A stretch of 64,000 bases of DNA, taken from NCBI RefSeq assembly GCF_000092825.1, contig NC_014168.1, positions 983,946-1,047,945 of the forward strand, written 5' to 3'. The notes beneath the pieces are model-generated. The model did not search any database. It worked only from the letters and a program-made list of their open reading frames with translations, and had not been told where the DNA came from. The DNA comes from Segniliparus rotundus DSM 44985 (GTDB lineage Bacteria; Actinomycetota; Actinomycetes; Mycobacteriales; Mycobacteriaceae). Each line of letters opens with the position of its first letter. Within the stretch, counting starts at the first letter, position 1. Of this stretch, positions 17,528-25,981 are shown one piece after another. The position numbers and the translations under genes were made by a program.

Positions 17528-17908
17528 TCATCCGCTCTCGGCCTCCAACACGCGCATCACCCTGTGGTGCGGACCCGCCACCGATCCGGTCGTGTCCATC
17601 TCCCCCAGCGAACAGCGCGCGGCCTCGCGCACCTCGTCCGGCGTTTCGGGGTCGTCGGCCAAGTCCTTGAACTTGCGGACTTTGCTGATGGTGTCGTGGC
17701 TGTAGCCGACCGCCTGCGCCGCGACCTCACGGGACTTCGGCTCAGGCTGTAACGCTTGTGCAGAATCTTCACAAGCGTTCTCCCCCTTCGGTTTTCCAGG
17801 TGCGGTTTGGCCGTGGGCCTTCCGCTCCTGGGCCACGGGCCGCAGCGCCGCCTCTATCGCGCTGGCCATCGCCTCGGCCTCGGTGGGGGTGAACGGCTTG
17901 CGCTGCAT
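17528..17908 (-). CDS. Putative HTH DNA-binding protein (ParB-HTH-like)
   Basis: The 126-residue protein has an HTH-like stretch at about residues 63-85 (REVAAQAVGYSHDTISKVRKF), which resembles the ParB/KorB-type HTH where the second helix reads SHxTISKV. A short polar N-terminus and the C-terminal segment DDPETPDEVREAARCSLGEMD surround it. On mobile elements such proteins often regulate replication or partition. There is no ParA partner nearby, so the role is uncertain. Confidence 0.6.
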   Translation of the reverse strand: MQRKPFTPTEAEAMASAIEAALRPVAQERKAHGQTAPGKPKGENACEDSAQALQPEPKSREVAAQAVGYSHDTISKVRKFKDLADDPETPDEVREAARCSLGEMDTTGSVAGPHHRVMRVLEAESG

Positions 17909-18056
17909 GCCATGATGGGACGGGCCGTCCGCTCATGGGGTCCGGTTTCTTGGTTGTCTAACTCGGTTTCGCGGCTCTACGGCGATCTGAGAGCGTTTCC
18001 CCTGCTCGGCCTTGGTAGCAGTTTGTGTGTTGCGCTCATAAGCTTATTGCTCGCGG

Positions 18057-18692
18057 TCACGCTTCGGGCGAGTGACCGGCTATGAGCGCGGCGACCGCGC
18101 GTAAGGACGTGTCGTCGGGTCGCCAATAGGGGCCTGCTCCTGGAGGTTCCTGGATATGGTGCCATTGCGTCCCCTCGTAGCGCGACGGGCGTGGGCTAGG
18201 GTTCTTCAGGCTCTGTATGAGCACCGCGCGGTCGGCCAAGCTCTCTTGCGATCCTTCCACCGCTTCGATCACCGCTTTGCGTCCGAGGCCGTGACCGATG
18301 AGCGTCACCTGCTGGTCTTGCCGCGTCCTTGTGAACGGCAGGGCGCGCAGCTCTTTCCCAAGCAAGCCAGCGGCTGGAGTGATATCGTCGCTTTCCAGAA
18401 CCAATACCGCCACTTCCCCAGCTGGGTCGAGCACTGTGCGAGCCGCCGCATGCAAGGTGGCCGCGAGTTCGACGTTGCGGCGAAAATCCAACCCTCCTTT
18501 CACGAGCGGCAGCTTGTCCGGCACGAACACCCCCAGCCGTGAAGCCGTGTCCGGGTTGCCGACCGAGATTCCCACCATCCCGGCGGGGTCGAAATAGAAC
18601 AGGAGCAACGCCGGAGCCTCTACGCCGTCCGCGCCAGCCTGCAAAGGCTCCGTCGCCTTCTTGATCGCTTGAAGCCGCCGCAACTCCACCAT
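18057..18692 (-). CDS. Alpha/beta hydrolase of DUF1023 type with a lost nucleophile
   Basis: The ATG at 18692 (MVELRRLQAIKKATEP) is preceded by GGGAG. The 211-residue protein carries GNPDTASRLGVFVPDK, the DUF1023 hallmark GNPDTA..V.V.VPG, and VTLIGHGLGRKAVIEAVEG, which aligns with the GHSYGS elbow of that family. The nucleophilic Ser is Gly here and the following GS is RK, so hydrolase activity is doubtful. The N-terminal helical region of most DUF1023 proteins is missing. It is divergent, by 46 bp, from a lipoprotein gene. It could bind a substrate without hydrolysing it. Confidence 0.65.
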   Translation of the reverse strand: MVELRRLQAIKKATEPLQAGADGVEAPALLLFYFDPAGMVGISVGNPDTASRLGVFVPDKLPLVKGGLDFRRNVELAATLHAAARTVLDPAGEVAVLVLESDDITPAAGLLGKELRALPFTRTRQDQQVTLIGHGLGRKAVIEAVEGSQESLADRAVLIQSLKNPSPRPSRYEGTQWHHIQEPPGAGPYWRPDDTSLRAVAALIAGHSPEA

Positions 18693-18738
18693 CGCACTCC
18701 CAACCTTTCCGCACAGCCCCACGCCGTACACTCCCACT

Positions 18739-19419
18739 ATGGCCCGAACCCGAACCGCCGCGCTCCTCGCCCTGGCCGTGCTCGCCGCTCCCGCATGCGC
18801 CCGCACCACAACAGGAGCCAGCGCCCCGCAAGCCCACGCCGACCCCACCACAGCGCCAAGCGCCCCAAGCGCGTTCCCCGCAGAGAAAATCGACACACTG
18901 TTGCTCAGCTTGGACGAAGTCAACAGGATCGTGAGTCCAGACCAACCTGCAAAATATTTCTACCAAAAGCCCGCCGAGAACAAACCGTACTCGCAGGAGC
19001 AACCAACGATTACGCCATGCGGCAAGGCATTGGCAATTGGAACGGTTTATTCTGTGGGTAAGGATTGGTCTGCTTACAGGTCAACAGAATACGATGCTAC
19101 TCAGAATGTCGATATCCGTTTAATAGTAGTCGCGTATCCAAGCGAGCAGCTAGCAGAAGAAGCTTTTTCTCGAATTGCAGGGGGACTCAAGTCTTGCGCG
19201 ACTGACGACGAGTTCGCGCTTGACGGGGTTACAGGAATTTCTGCGAAGTGGCACTCAAATTTTCCGAGTAGCGAAACACACTCCGTTGCCCTCAAACTGC
19301 ACGACGAGATAGCCAGAGCTAAAAATGTTTTGATTCAAGTGGAATCATCTGATCCCGGATCAGGATCGGATCACGTATCCGGTGTGATCGAGAAAGTCTC
19401 TCAAAGAGCCTCCGCGTAG
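18739..19419 (+). CDS. Lipoprotein with a PknH-type extracellular sensor domain
   Basis: This 226-residue protein has a lipoprotein signal ending in LAAPAC. The mature part begins with a Ala/Thr/Pro-rich spacer, then LLSLDEVNRIVSPD, and later DIRLIVVAYPSEQLAEEAFSRIAGGLKSC and a second conserved Cys, as in the extracellular sensor domain of PknH and the LpqA/LppH lipoproteins of mycobacteria. Bases 18950-19400 are visibly AT-richer than the neighbours, which suggests separate acquisition. It is divergent from the DUF1023 gene and convergent with the NlpC/P60 gene. Confidence 0.75.
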   Translation: MARTRTAALLALAVLAAPACARTTTGASAPQAHADPTTAPSAPSAFPAEKIDTLLLSLDEVNRIVSPDQPAKYFYQKPAENKPYSQEQPTITPCGKALAIGTVYSVGKDWSAYRSTEYDATQNVDIRLIVVAYPSEQLAEEAFSRIAGGLKSCATDDEFALDGVTGISAKWHSNFPSSETHSVALKLHDEIARAKNVLIQVESSDPGSGSDHVSGVIEKVSQRASA

Positions 19420-19430
19420 CCCCCGACCAC

Positions 19431-20783
19431 CTACTTGAGATGGACAACTGTTATTCCGCGACCATCATCAAGGGATGACCTCGTTTGCATATGCACAGGA
19501 GTTCCTGACGTATTTGTCTCTACCGTCACGCCGTTACCCATGTAGATCGCCACATGTTCACTCCCTTTCGGTCCGTAATAAACAAGGTCTCCAGGCTGCG
19601 CCTCAGATGGTGGCACAACCACCCCGGCAGGGTTTGCGCCGCTGGTTATCTTGCTGAGCTGGGCTCCGCTATTATGGTCGGGGTCATAACCTGTCGCCTG
19701 GAAGACCGAATACTCGGCCAATCCGCTGCAATCGAAGCCCTTATGTTCGTAATCATGGCGTGAGTCGCCAAAACCTTGATGGAAGACGCCGTTCCTGTCT
19801 GTGTAGCTGTCGCGCGTGCCTGGTTGACTCGTCCCATTTGGCCCACCGCCTCCCCACACGTATCGAGTGCCTTGTTGCCTTGCGGCAGCGCCGATGACCT
19901 TTAACCCCTTGTCGCTCACTGACTCCGGGTTCGGGTAAGCCGCAGGGATTTCACCTTTCGGCCGCAGCGAGCCATCGGGGTTCTTGCCCGCCAAATAGTC
20001 TTTCCAGTTCTGATCCCTTTGCGCCCCTGGGCCAGTGGGCGGGTACCCTGGCGGGTTATCCGCGCCGGGCACATCCGACTTCCACCCCGGCTCGGACGGG
20101 TAATCCGCTGGATCGCCCGGAGCTTTGGGCACCACGTAGCCGGGGTCGCCTGGTTTTGCGTTCGCGCCTGGAACATGGTCGCCTGGTTGGCCTTGGTCAT
20201 GCTGTTTGTCGTCTGGCTGCGGCTGGTCGGGTTGCGCTGGTGGTTGTTGCGGGTTTGGGGTTTGTCCGAGGCCGAGCTGCGGCATGGGGGATTCGTAGAG
20301 GGCTTGGCGTGCTTTGGCGATGTCGCCCATGGTCTCGTGGTCGGCTTGGTCGAGCGCTGTCAGAGCGCTGCTGAGCCGTGGCTGGAGTTGTTCTTGGGCT
20401 TGCGCGCGGTGCATGTTCGGGCGTTGGGTGTCTTGGAGCTTCCAGTCGTCGCTGACGGTGAAGCCCTGGCTTTGCGCGTCCTGCAGCACATCTCGCAGCC
20501 CTTGGACGGCGGGCGCCAGTTTTTGCGCCCCGCTTGTGTACGCATTGGCCAGCCCGGCCAAAGATTCGGAGAAGGCGCGCAACGATTTCGTGTTCACGCC
20601 CATCTGCTCGCCCAACGCCGTGCCGAATGTGCCGCGTATATGCTCGCCCAACGCTTTCCCACGGCCTTCCGCGTCGTCGCTGTCCTTCTGCGCCGTTTGC
20701 GTCATCGACCGCAAAGCGTCCCCCTGCTGGCCCAACCCCGCAGGGTTCCACTTCTCAAACTCAGACTTCGACGGCCTCGCCAT
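19431..20783 (-). CDS. NlpC/P60 peptidoglycan hydrolase with a type VII-like helical N-terminus
   Basis: The 450-residue protein starts at an ATG after GGAGGCGAGTG. Residues 1-150 or so are helical with a conserved start (SEFEKWNPAGLGQQGDALRSM), like WXG100/LXG-type substrates of type VII secretion; no Sec signal is present. Residues 170-280 are a Pro/Asp/Gly-rich linker. The C-terminal domain is NlpC/P60: TRYVWGGGGPNG, catalytic Cys in HKGFDCSGLAEYS and His in GSEHVAIYMGNG. It probably cuts stem-peptide bonds after secretion. It is divergent, by 77 bp, from a second lipoprotein gene. Confidence 0.85.
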   Translation of the reverse strand: MARPSKSEFEKWNPAGLGQQGDALRSMTQTAQKDSDDAEGRGKALGEHIRGTFGTALGEQMGVNTKSLRAFSESLAGLANAYTSGAQKLAPAVQGLRDVLQDAQSQGFTVSDDWKLQDTQRPNMHRAQAQEQLQPRLSSALTALDQADHETMGDIAKARQALYESPMPQLGLGQTPNPQQPPAQPDQPQPDDKQHDQGQPGDHVPGANAKPGDPGYVVPKAPGDPADYPSEPGWKSDVPGADNPPGYPPTGPGAQRDQNWKDYLAGKNPDGSLRPKGEIPAAYPNPESVSDKGLKVIGAAARQQGTRYVWGGGGPNGTSQPGTRDSYTDRNGVFHQGFGDSRHDYEHKGFDCSGLAEYSVFQATGYDPDHNSGAQLSKITSGANPAGVVVPPSEAQPGDLVYYGPKGSEHVAIYMGNGVTVETNTSGTPVHMQTRSSLDDGRGITVVHLK

Positions 20784-20860
20784 CACTCGCCTCCCTGTTT
20801 CACACCAGACGGAATCGGTACACTCTGCATATCAACCTGACTATGACGGAGGATCCGATC

Positions 20861-21337
20861 ATGAAACGCAACTTCTTCGCCGCCGCTGTGGTGACGATAT
20901 TCGTGGCTGGGCTTGGGGCTTGCCAGAGGAGCGCCCCGGCCACCCTTACAGCTCATGCCGAACCCGCTGCCAGCTCGAATGAGATAGGAGCGTTCACGGG
21001 GGACTGGGAAGGCCACGGGGGCGGCGTGGTCATCGATGAGTCCGGGCATGGTGTTCGGACTATCCATAACGGCGCGAGCGATCCAGGGACGAAAACGACC
21101 TTCACCATCACGGGAGTGAGGCGGATGGGCGATGGAATTGTTGCGGACTACTCCGCTGACAGTGGGTCGGGGAAACTGACATTTTTCTGCACGTCGGACG
21201 GGGGCAATCTCAACAGGGGTGATTTGCTTATGGACTCGTGGCCGCTCCACGCCGAAACTGCTGGTTCGGGGCAGGCTAATGACGACTCGGTCATCCAAGC
21301 CAAGCGAGACAAGTACTGCATAGCTCAGCGCTCCTGA
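20861..21337 (+). CDS. Small lipoprotein of unknown function
   Basis: The 158-residue protein has a signal (FFAAAVVTIFVAGLGAC) with a lipid-attachment Cys near residue 21. The mature part is rich in predicted strands (GDWEGHGGGVVIDESGHGVRTI; TKTTFTITGVRRMGDGIVADY) with two further Cys that could pair. An in-frame ATG at 20843 is an alternative start. It lies between a divergent NlpC/P60 gene and a convergent transglycosylase-like gene. Its position suggests a partner or immunity role, an inference only. Confidence 0.7.
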   Translation: MKRNFFAAAVVTIFVAGLGACQRSAPATLTAHAEPAASSNEIGAFTGDWEGHGGGVVIDESGHGVRTIHNGASDPGTKTTFTITGVRRMGDGIVADYSADSGSGKLTFFCTSDGGNLNRGDLLMDSWPLHAETAGSGQANDDSVIQAKRDKYCIAQRS

Positions 21338-21366
21338 AAAGTCAAAGTCCTTGTGCGAAATTGGAT

Positions 21367-22263
21367 TCATCCGACACCCAGTTGCCCGGCGAGGTCTTCC
21401 GCGCCTTGCCACCATTGCTTATAGTTCGAACCTGACGAATCAAATGACCCCTGGACCGCTTGCGCCGCTGCCCAAGGGGTCATTGACTCATAGTTCACCG
21501 AACTCAGCCCAGCATTGGTCTTTCCGTCAGGATGCACGTACCCCTTGAAGAAGCGATCTGCGGCAGTGTGGGGGTCCATCATGTTCGGAATATCATCTCC
21601 CCATATTCCGACCTGCTGCTGGAATATGCCGATGGAGTTGTGATCGCTGCCCAAGATCGGTGTGCCGTCTGGATTCTTATCTGCGTACTGTTGCGATTGG
21701 GGGAACTTCACACTGCCGTAATTCTGGAGTTTGCCCTCGTCTAGCGCGGTCATCAATGCGATTTCGATCCCTTTTTTGCTGACGCCTAGTTTCTTGCCTT
21801 CTTCAACTATGGCCTTCGCGTTTTTCACTTGATCGGGGTTGAGCTGCATTTTTTGCCCGTTCGGGCCTGTGATAGAGACCGGGCCGTCTGGTGTCGGCTG
21901 ATCGCCTGGAGGCGTTTCATTGGCCGGGGGCGGCTGTTCATCGTTTGGTTTGCCTTCTGGGCCGGGTGGGTCGCCGCTGGTGTCGATTTTCAGTCCTGCG
22001 GCGTTGGCCTCGTCTTGGCCGGTGATGGTGGCGACGGCGTCGAGGACTTCTTTGGCGACTCTGGGGGGCCAGTCGGCTTGGGCTTGGAGGTGTTGTTTGA
22101 GCGTCTGCTCTACCTGCGTGGTCTCGGTGGCGGTGTCCGAGCCTGGGAGCGCTTGCCCGACGCTTTCCGAGAGCGACACTTTGCCGACCAATCCGGCGAG
22201 GGACTGGCCCACGCCGATGAGCCCTTTCGCGCCCGCCCGCGCCTCGTCCACATCCAATTCCAT
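21367..22263 (-). CDS. Transglycosylase/lysozyme-like protein with a helical N-terminus
   Basis: The 298-residue protein begins with a helical region (MELDVDEARAGAKGLIGVG and on) like small type VII substrates, then a Pro-rich linker. Its C-terminal domain (NAKAIVEEGKKLGVSKKGIEIALMTALDEGKLQNYG, later SIGIFQQQVGIWG and MMDPHTAADRFFKGY) resembles the lysozyme-like domain of actinobacterial cell-wall hydrolases such as Rv3896c. The catalytic Glu would be in ALDEGKLQN. The start overlaps the stop of the upstream gene by 1 bp, so both are translated together. Confidence 0.7.
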   Translation of the reverse strand: MELDVDEARAGAKGLIGVGQSLAGLVGKVSLSESVGQALPGSDTATETTQVEQTLKQHLQAQADWPPRVAKEVLDAVATITGQDEANAAGLKIDTSGDPPGPEGKPNDEQPPPANETPPGDQPTPDGPVSITGPNGQKMQLNPDQVKNAKAIVEEGKKLGVSKKGIEIALMTALDEGKLQNYGSVKFPQSQQYADKNPDGTPILGSDHNSIGIFQQQVGIWGDDIPNMMDPHTAADRFFKGYVHPDGKTNAGLSSVNYESMTPWAAAQAVQGSFDSSGSNYKQWWQGAEDLAGQLGVG

Positions 22264-23447
22264 CAGATCCAGCCTCCTTGCAATTGCTCTGATTCGTCGC
22301 GTGCGCCTCGTCCGATGACGTCGCGGGTCGATTCGGCGTCTTGGGCGACGCTGTAGTGCTCGTAGGCTGTGTCGGCCAATTCTTCCGCGTCCAGGGTCCG
22401 GTCTGCCGCATGGGCGCTCAAAAGGATTTCGAGGATGGCGCACACCCTGGCGGCGTAGAACGGGGCGGCGTAGGCGGCGACCCCGCCAGCGGGGAGCACG
22501 GTGTCCTCGTCCATCAGCCCGCCTGAGACGGGTCCGAGGCGTTCCTCTGCGACACGGCGCGACTGGGCTTCCCTAGTGAGGAACCGCGCCCACTCCCGCA
22601 CGGGGCCGATCCAGCCCCAATCCCCGAACCCGGCCTCGAACCCGCGCACCATCTCCGAGAGCTTCGGGTAGTTCTTCTCCACCTCGCCCAGCCTGGCCGC
22701 GTCTCGCAGCAGGGCCTTGGCCGCGTTCCAGCGCTGCCACGGATGCAGAGATGCGGCTTGGGCGAGCGTTCCCGGCAAGACTGCCTCCGCGCGATGCACG
22801 CCCGCGCCCGACTGGCCTTGCCCGCTCGGGGGCACGCGCTCCGCGAGCGCGGCGCCCCGCGCTACGACGAACTCCGCCACACGGTCGCCTATCGGCTCGC
22901 TGCTCGCGACCGCCAAGAGCTGCACGCCGCCGTTGCGGGACTCGGCCAAGCGCAGGCAGTGCCCCGCAACGATCCGCGCGGGATTACAGAGCCCCTGCCA
23001 GCCCATCGCGTCCGCAAGCGGCGCGGACGGGTCGAACACCAGCCGCACGGCCTGATCCCACCGCACCCCGGCAGGGATGTGGCCCAACCCCTCGTTGCTC
23101 GTCGCGAACAACACCACCTGCCCGCACACCTGGAACACCCCGGCAGCCCAACCCACCCCAGGATGAGAACCGGACTGCGCCGCTAAAGCCCCCACAACCC
23201 GCACGGCGCGCGAGAGCCCGACCCCCTGCGGCGAATCAGCAGACGGCGCGGCAGGCCGAGCCGGAACTGATTGGCCCATAGCGGCACCGTGCGCCGTCGC
23301 CCGCGCCACGACCACGCGCTGCTGCTCCTCGGCCCGCAGATCCTCCTCCTGCTCTTCCAGCTCCCGCAGACGCGCGTCATGCCACCGCTGCACGCTGCTA
23401 CGCCCCAACGGGTCGAACCCCTTACCGCCCCTGCGATGACGCGCCAC
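22263..23447 (-). CDS. Type VII-associated hypothetical protein (DUF5631/5632-like)
   Basis: The 394-residue protein starts at a GTG after GTAGGAGC. It has a charged coiled stretch near residues 20-50 (RLRELEEQEEDLRAEEQQR), a middle domain (VGWAAGVFQVCGQVVLFATSNEGLGHIPAGVRW), and a C-terminal helical domain (HPWQRWNAAKALLRDAARL, FGDWGWIGPVREWARFLTREA, LDAEELADTAYEHYSVA). From memory this resembles Rv3899c/Rv2082-type proteins near ESX loci. That link is uncertain. It is coupled to the lysozyme-like gene and may assist its folding or export. Confidence 0.6.
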   Translation of the reverse strand: MARHRRGGKGFDPLGRSSVQRWHDARLRELEEQEEDLRAEEQQRVVVARATAHGAAMGQSVPARPAAPSADSPQGVGLSRAVRVVGALAAQSGSHPGVGWAAGVFQVCGQVVLFATSNEGLGHIPAGVRWDQAVRLVFDPSAPLADAMGWQGLCNPARIVAGHCLRLAESRNGGVQLLAVASSEPIGDRVAEFVVARGAALAERVPPSGQGQSGAGVHRAEAVLPGTLAQAASLHPWQRWNAAKALLRDAARLGEVEKNYPKLSEMVRGFEAGFGDWGWIGPVREWARFLTREAQSRRVAEERLGPVSGGLMDEDTVLPAGGVAAYAAPFYAARVCAILEILLSAHAADRTLDAEELADTAYEHYSVAQDAESTRDVIGRGARDESEQLQGGWI

Positions 23448-23785
23448 GCTCCTACCAGCCCCCCGGCACGGCCAGGGGCACGATGCAACCACGCACTGCC
23501 TCTAAGGGCGCGTGGGGCGACACGACCATCCGGCACCTTTCAGTAATTCCGTGCCGAGACACACCGAACCATTGCCTCGGTGTTGCTGGCGAGTATTGCG
23601 AAGAGTGTAGCGCCAGAACCATCCGGCGGCAACTCTGGACACCCATAAATGATCGAGTGGGCTCTCTGCGGGAAAGAACATTTGAGACCGTATGGATGAA
23701 CGGTCTATGACGAAGTTCTGTGACAAAGCGGACCGTGCTCAGAAGACTCGGTTCCCATGCTCGACAGCGACCAAGCCCCGCTGCG

Positions 23786-24232
23786 ATGACCCGCAGAGTC
23801 ACCAGAGGATTCCGACCCGACCTGCTCGCGAGCATCCGCGTCAAGAACGGTTTGGAGATTGTGGACCTCGCCCGTCTCGCCCAAGTCCCAGCCCAAACCA
23901 TCCGCGACTGGGAGAACGGCAAGACCACGCCGCAGATCGACACCCTGGTCAAAATCGCCTCAGTGCTCAAACGGCCCATCAGCTCCCTGGTGAGCGTGCC
24001 CAAGACCCAGCGCAAGCTTTCCGACCTGCGTATTCTCGCAGGACTCACCCAACCTCAGCTCGCCAAAACGCTCGGCATCTCCACCAGCAGCTACGGCGAA
24101 CTCGAACGCGCCATGCGACCAATCCCCGAACACCTCCTCGGCCCTCTCTCATCCACGCTGGGAGTCAGCCCAGGCGAAGCCCAAAAGGCATGGCTCAACG
24201 CAAAGAACCGGGCACCCGGCACCCCGGCGTGA
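23786..24232 (+). CDS. Regulator with two XRE-type HTH domains
   Basis: Two successive Cro/CI-type HTHs are visible: LLASIRVKNGLEIVDLARLAQVPAQTIRDWENGKTTP and LRILAGLTQPQLAKTLGISTSSYGELERAM. The second is followed by a short tail. An upstream in-frame GTG at 23720 would add 22 basic residues; neither start has a clear ribosome site. It probably controls element genes. Between 23448 and 23785 I see no gene, only its promoter region and that of the minus-strand cluster. Confidence 0.75.
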   Translation: MTRRVTRGFRPDLLASIRVKNGLEIVDLARLAQVPAQTIRDWENGKTTPQIDTLVKIASVLKRPISSLVSVPKTQRKLSDLRILAGLTQPQLAKTLGISTSSYGELERAMRPIPEHLLGPLSSTLGVSPGEAQKAWLNAKNRAPGTPA

Positions 24233-24394
24233 CAGCGCGGACGCGACAAACTCGTCTCACAGACCCAAACAAAGGGGCGTCAAGACCCGCTCGCCGCCCC
24301 ATCACCCTCTCTGGGCCGTCCTTCGACCAATGGCATGGGCAACAATTTCCGAAAACCTGACACCACGCGAGGAAGGCTGACCGAGCGGTCGGCG

Positions 24395-25393
24395 TCATCG
24401 CCCCCAGCGATTCCGACCCCCTACCCCTGGTGTGTTTGGGATCCGAGGCTGGTGCGCCGGTCGTGGCAGGGATTGCGCGAGGCGTGTCCGTTTGTGAATG
24501 ATCGGTTTTTGTGCACCGAGGGCTCTGCGGGCGCCGGTTCTGCGGCGCGGGCGTTGTTCTGCGGCTTTGTCGGCCCATTCGGCGAAACTTTTGGCCTCCT
24601 CCAGGTTGTGGGCCGCTTTCCGCCTGTACTTCCAGCTCAGGCCGAGCAGCGCGGTGAGCGCTAACGGCGCGCCGTCTATATAGAGGAAGAACTCGGCCAC
24701 GCCGAGCCAGCCGTGTCGTATGTGGTCCGGGCCGTTCACGAAATGCCGCCATGCGACCAGGGCCACTGGCGTGACCAGCGCGCCGAGGGCTAACGTGGCG
24801 ATGGTCGCGCAGAGCTCCCTGTTCTCAGCCTTGGAGGTGGCTTGCGCCGCGAGCACGCGCAGCTGCGGGCGGGTCATCTCATCAACGCTGTACCCGCCGA
24901 GCCATTCGGAGCCCCCGCGCTGCACGTCCAGCGCTGCGACATCCTCAGCGTCGAGATGCACGAGGTAGTGCGGCCGGAAAGGCTTGCCGGGATGGCGTTT
25001 CCGCCACCGCGCCTCGGCCTCGGCGCGGCGACGGTGGTTGTCCGCGCCGAGCCTGCGGCAAACGCTCAACCCCCGTGCAGCCTGCCAGAAAGAGAAGAAT
25101 CCGCCCGCAGCGTAAACGGCGATCACCAAGGGCAGCCACCAAGGGCGTCCAGCTCCCGAAAGCAGGAGACTGAACATGAGAACCAACGCCCCGGTCGAGC
25201 AGACCAAGCCGAGCAGAACCATCCCCGCCGTCAGCCACGCGAAATACCGCCGCGTCCGCACGCCCACCCTTGCCGAAGCATCTATCTGGACTTGCCCGAA
25301 GAGCTTGCGGACAATCTTTCGCGGCCACAGAATGCCCCTGCGCCGCCAAACTCGGGAAACCAGGCCCTTGCCATCGTGTTCGCTCATACGCAT
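24395..25393 (-). CDS. Polytopic membrane protein of unknown function
   Basis: This 332-residue protein has four membrane segments in two pairs: near residues 52-80 (AWLTAGMVLLGLVCSTGALVLMFSLLL) and 85-105, then, after a soluble central region with a charged RRRAEAEARWRKRHPGKPF stretch, near 210-230 and 250-270. The C-terminus is basic. I do not recognise the family. It is one of several membrane proteins in this part of the element. A copy of the GC-rich dispersed repeat lies 140-200 bp upstream. Confidence 0.6.
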   Translation of the reverse strand: MRMSEHDGKGLVSRVWRRRGILWPRKIVRKLFGQVQIDASARVGVRTRRYFAWLTAGMVLLGLVCSTGALVLMFSLLLSGAGRPWWLPLVIAVYAAGGFFSFWQAARGLSVCRRLGADNHRRRAEAEARWRKRHPGKPFRPHYLVHLDAEDVAALDVQRGGSEWLGGYSVDEMTRPQLRVLAAQATSKAENRELCATIATLALGALVTPVALVAWRHFVNGPDHIRHGWLGVAEFFLYIDGAPLALTALLGLSWKYRRKAAHNLEEAKSFAEWADKAAEQRPRRRTGARRALGAQKPIIHKRTRLAQSLPRPAHQPRIPNTPGVGGRNRWGR

Positions 25394-25532
25394 GAGTATG
25401 AGCTTTGGCGCCGACAAACCCCTTTGCGCCACAGTGCGCCAAGGGCCAAACTCGCCTGAAAACGTGGCGCGAATCTCCTCACATCGCCCCACGCAATCAG
25501 GGCTCCGCGCGTTCGGGGGGGTACCGGGAACA

Positions 25533-25592
25533 GCGCCGGGTTAGGTTCCGGGGTTTTCGCCGGGGGGCTCCCCCCAGGGGGTGAATAAATAT
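25533..25592 (-). repeat. Dispersed GC-rich element, copy 1
   Basis: Read on the plus strand it runs GCGCCGGGTTAGGTTCCGGG, then GGGGGGCTCCCCCC and AGGGGGTGAAT. The same order of blocks recurs at 29836-29908 and 31294-31358. Each copy sits at the 3' end of a minus-strand gene and can fold into G/C hairpins. Confidence 0.7.
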
Positions 25593-25620
25593 TCACGAGC
25601 TACCCATAGCGTGGTTAGAC

Positions 25621-25965
25621 TCATGCCTGCTCGACCCGTGTCCATTCGCCAGTGGTGAGCACCTCGATCTCCCACACGCCAGGATGCGCATTGTCCAACA
25701 CTTTCACCACGGTGTGGACCACGGTGAAACCGGCGTGGGTGACGCGGACCATGGCGTTCCCGCCGCCGAATTCCATCACGAGGAGGGCGGGCGTGCTGGC
25801 GACGTCGAGCTTGATCCGCGCCTTGCGGGGCTCGTGGATCTCGCTGACCGGGACCAGGGCCTGCTCGATGCTCAAATACGCCGAGTACGGCAGGTCCCAA
25901 GTCTGTCCGCCGACGACGACCCGCACCCCGTCGCCAAGGGACGGCGCAGAATCGGCGGCGCTCAC
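25621..25965 (-). CDS. Hypothetical protein, 114 residues
   Basis: It is a small soluble protein with alternating strand-like stretches (VRVVVGGQTWDLP, ARIKLDVASTPALLVMEFGGG, FTVVHTVVKVLDNAHPGVWEIEVLTTGEWTRV). There is no signal or membrane segment. It lies 16 bp after the membrane-protein gene 25982-26767 on the same strand and may be cotranscribed. Family unknown. Confidence 0.55.
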   Translation of the reverse strand: MSAADSAPSLGDGVRVVVGGQTWDLPYSAYLSIEQALVPVSEIHEPRKARIKLDVASTPALLVMEFGGGNAMVRVTHAGFTVVHTVVKVLDNAHPGVWEIEVLTTGEWTRVEQA

Positions 25966-25981
25966 GCCTCGATGCTACCGG

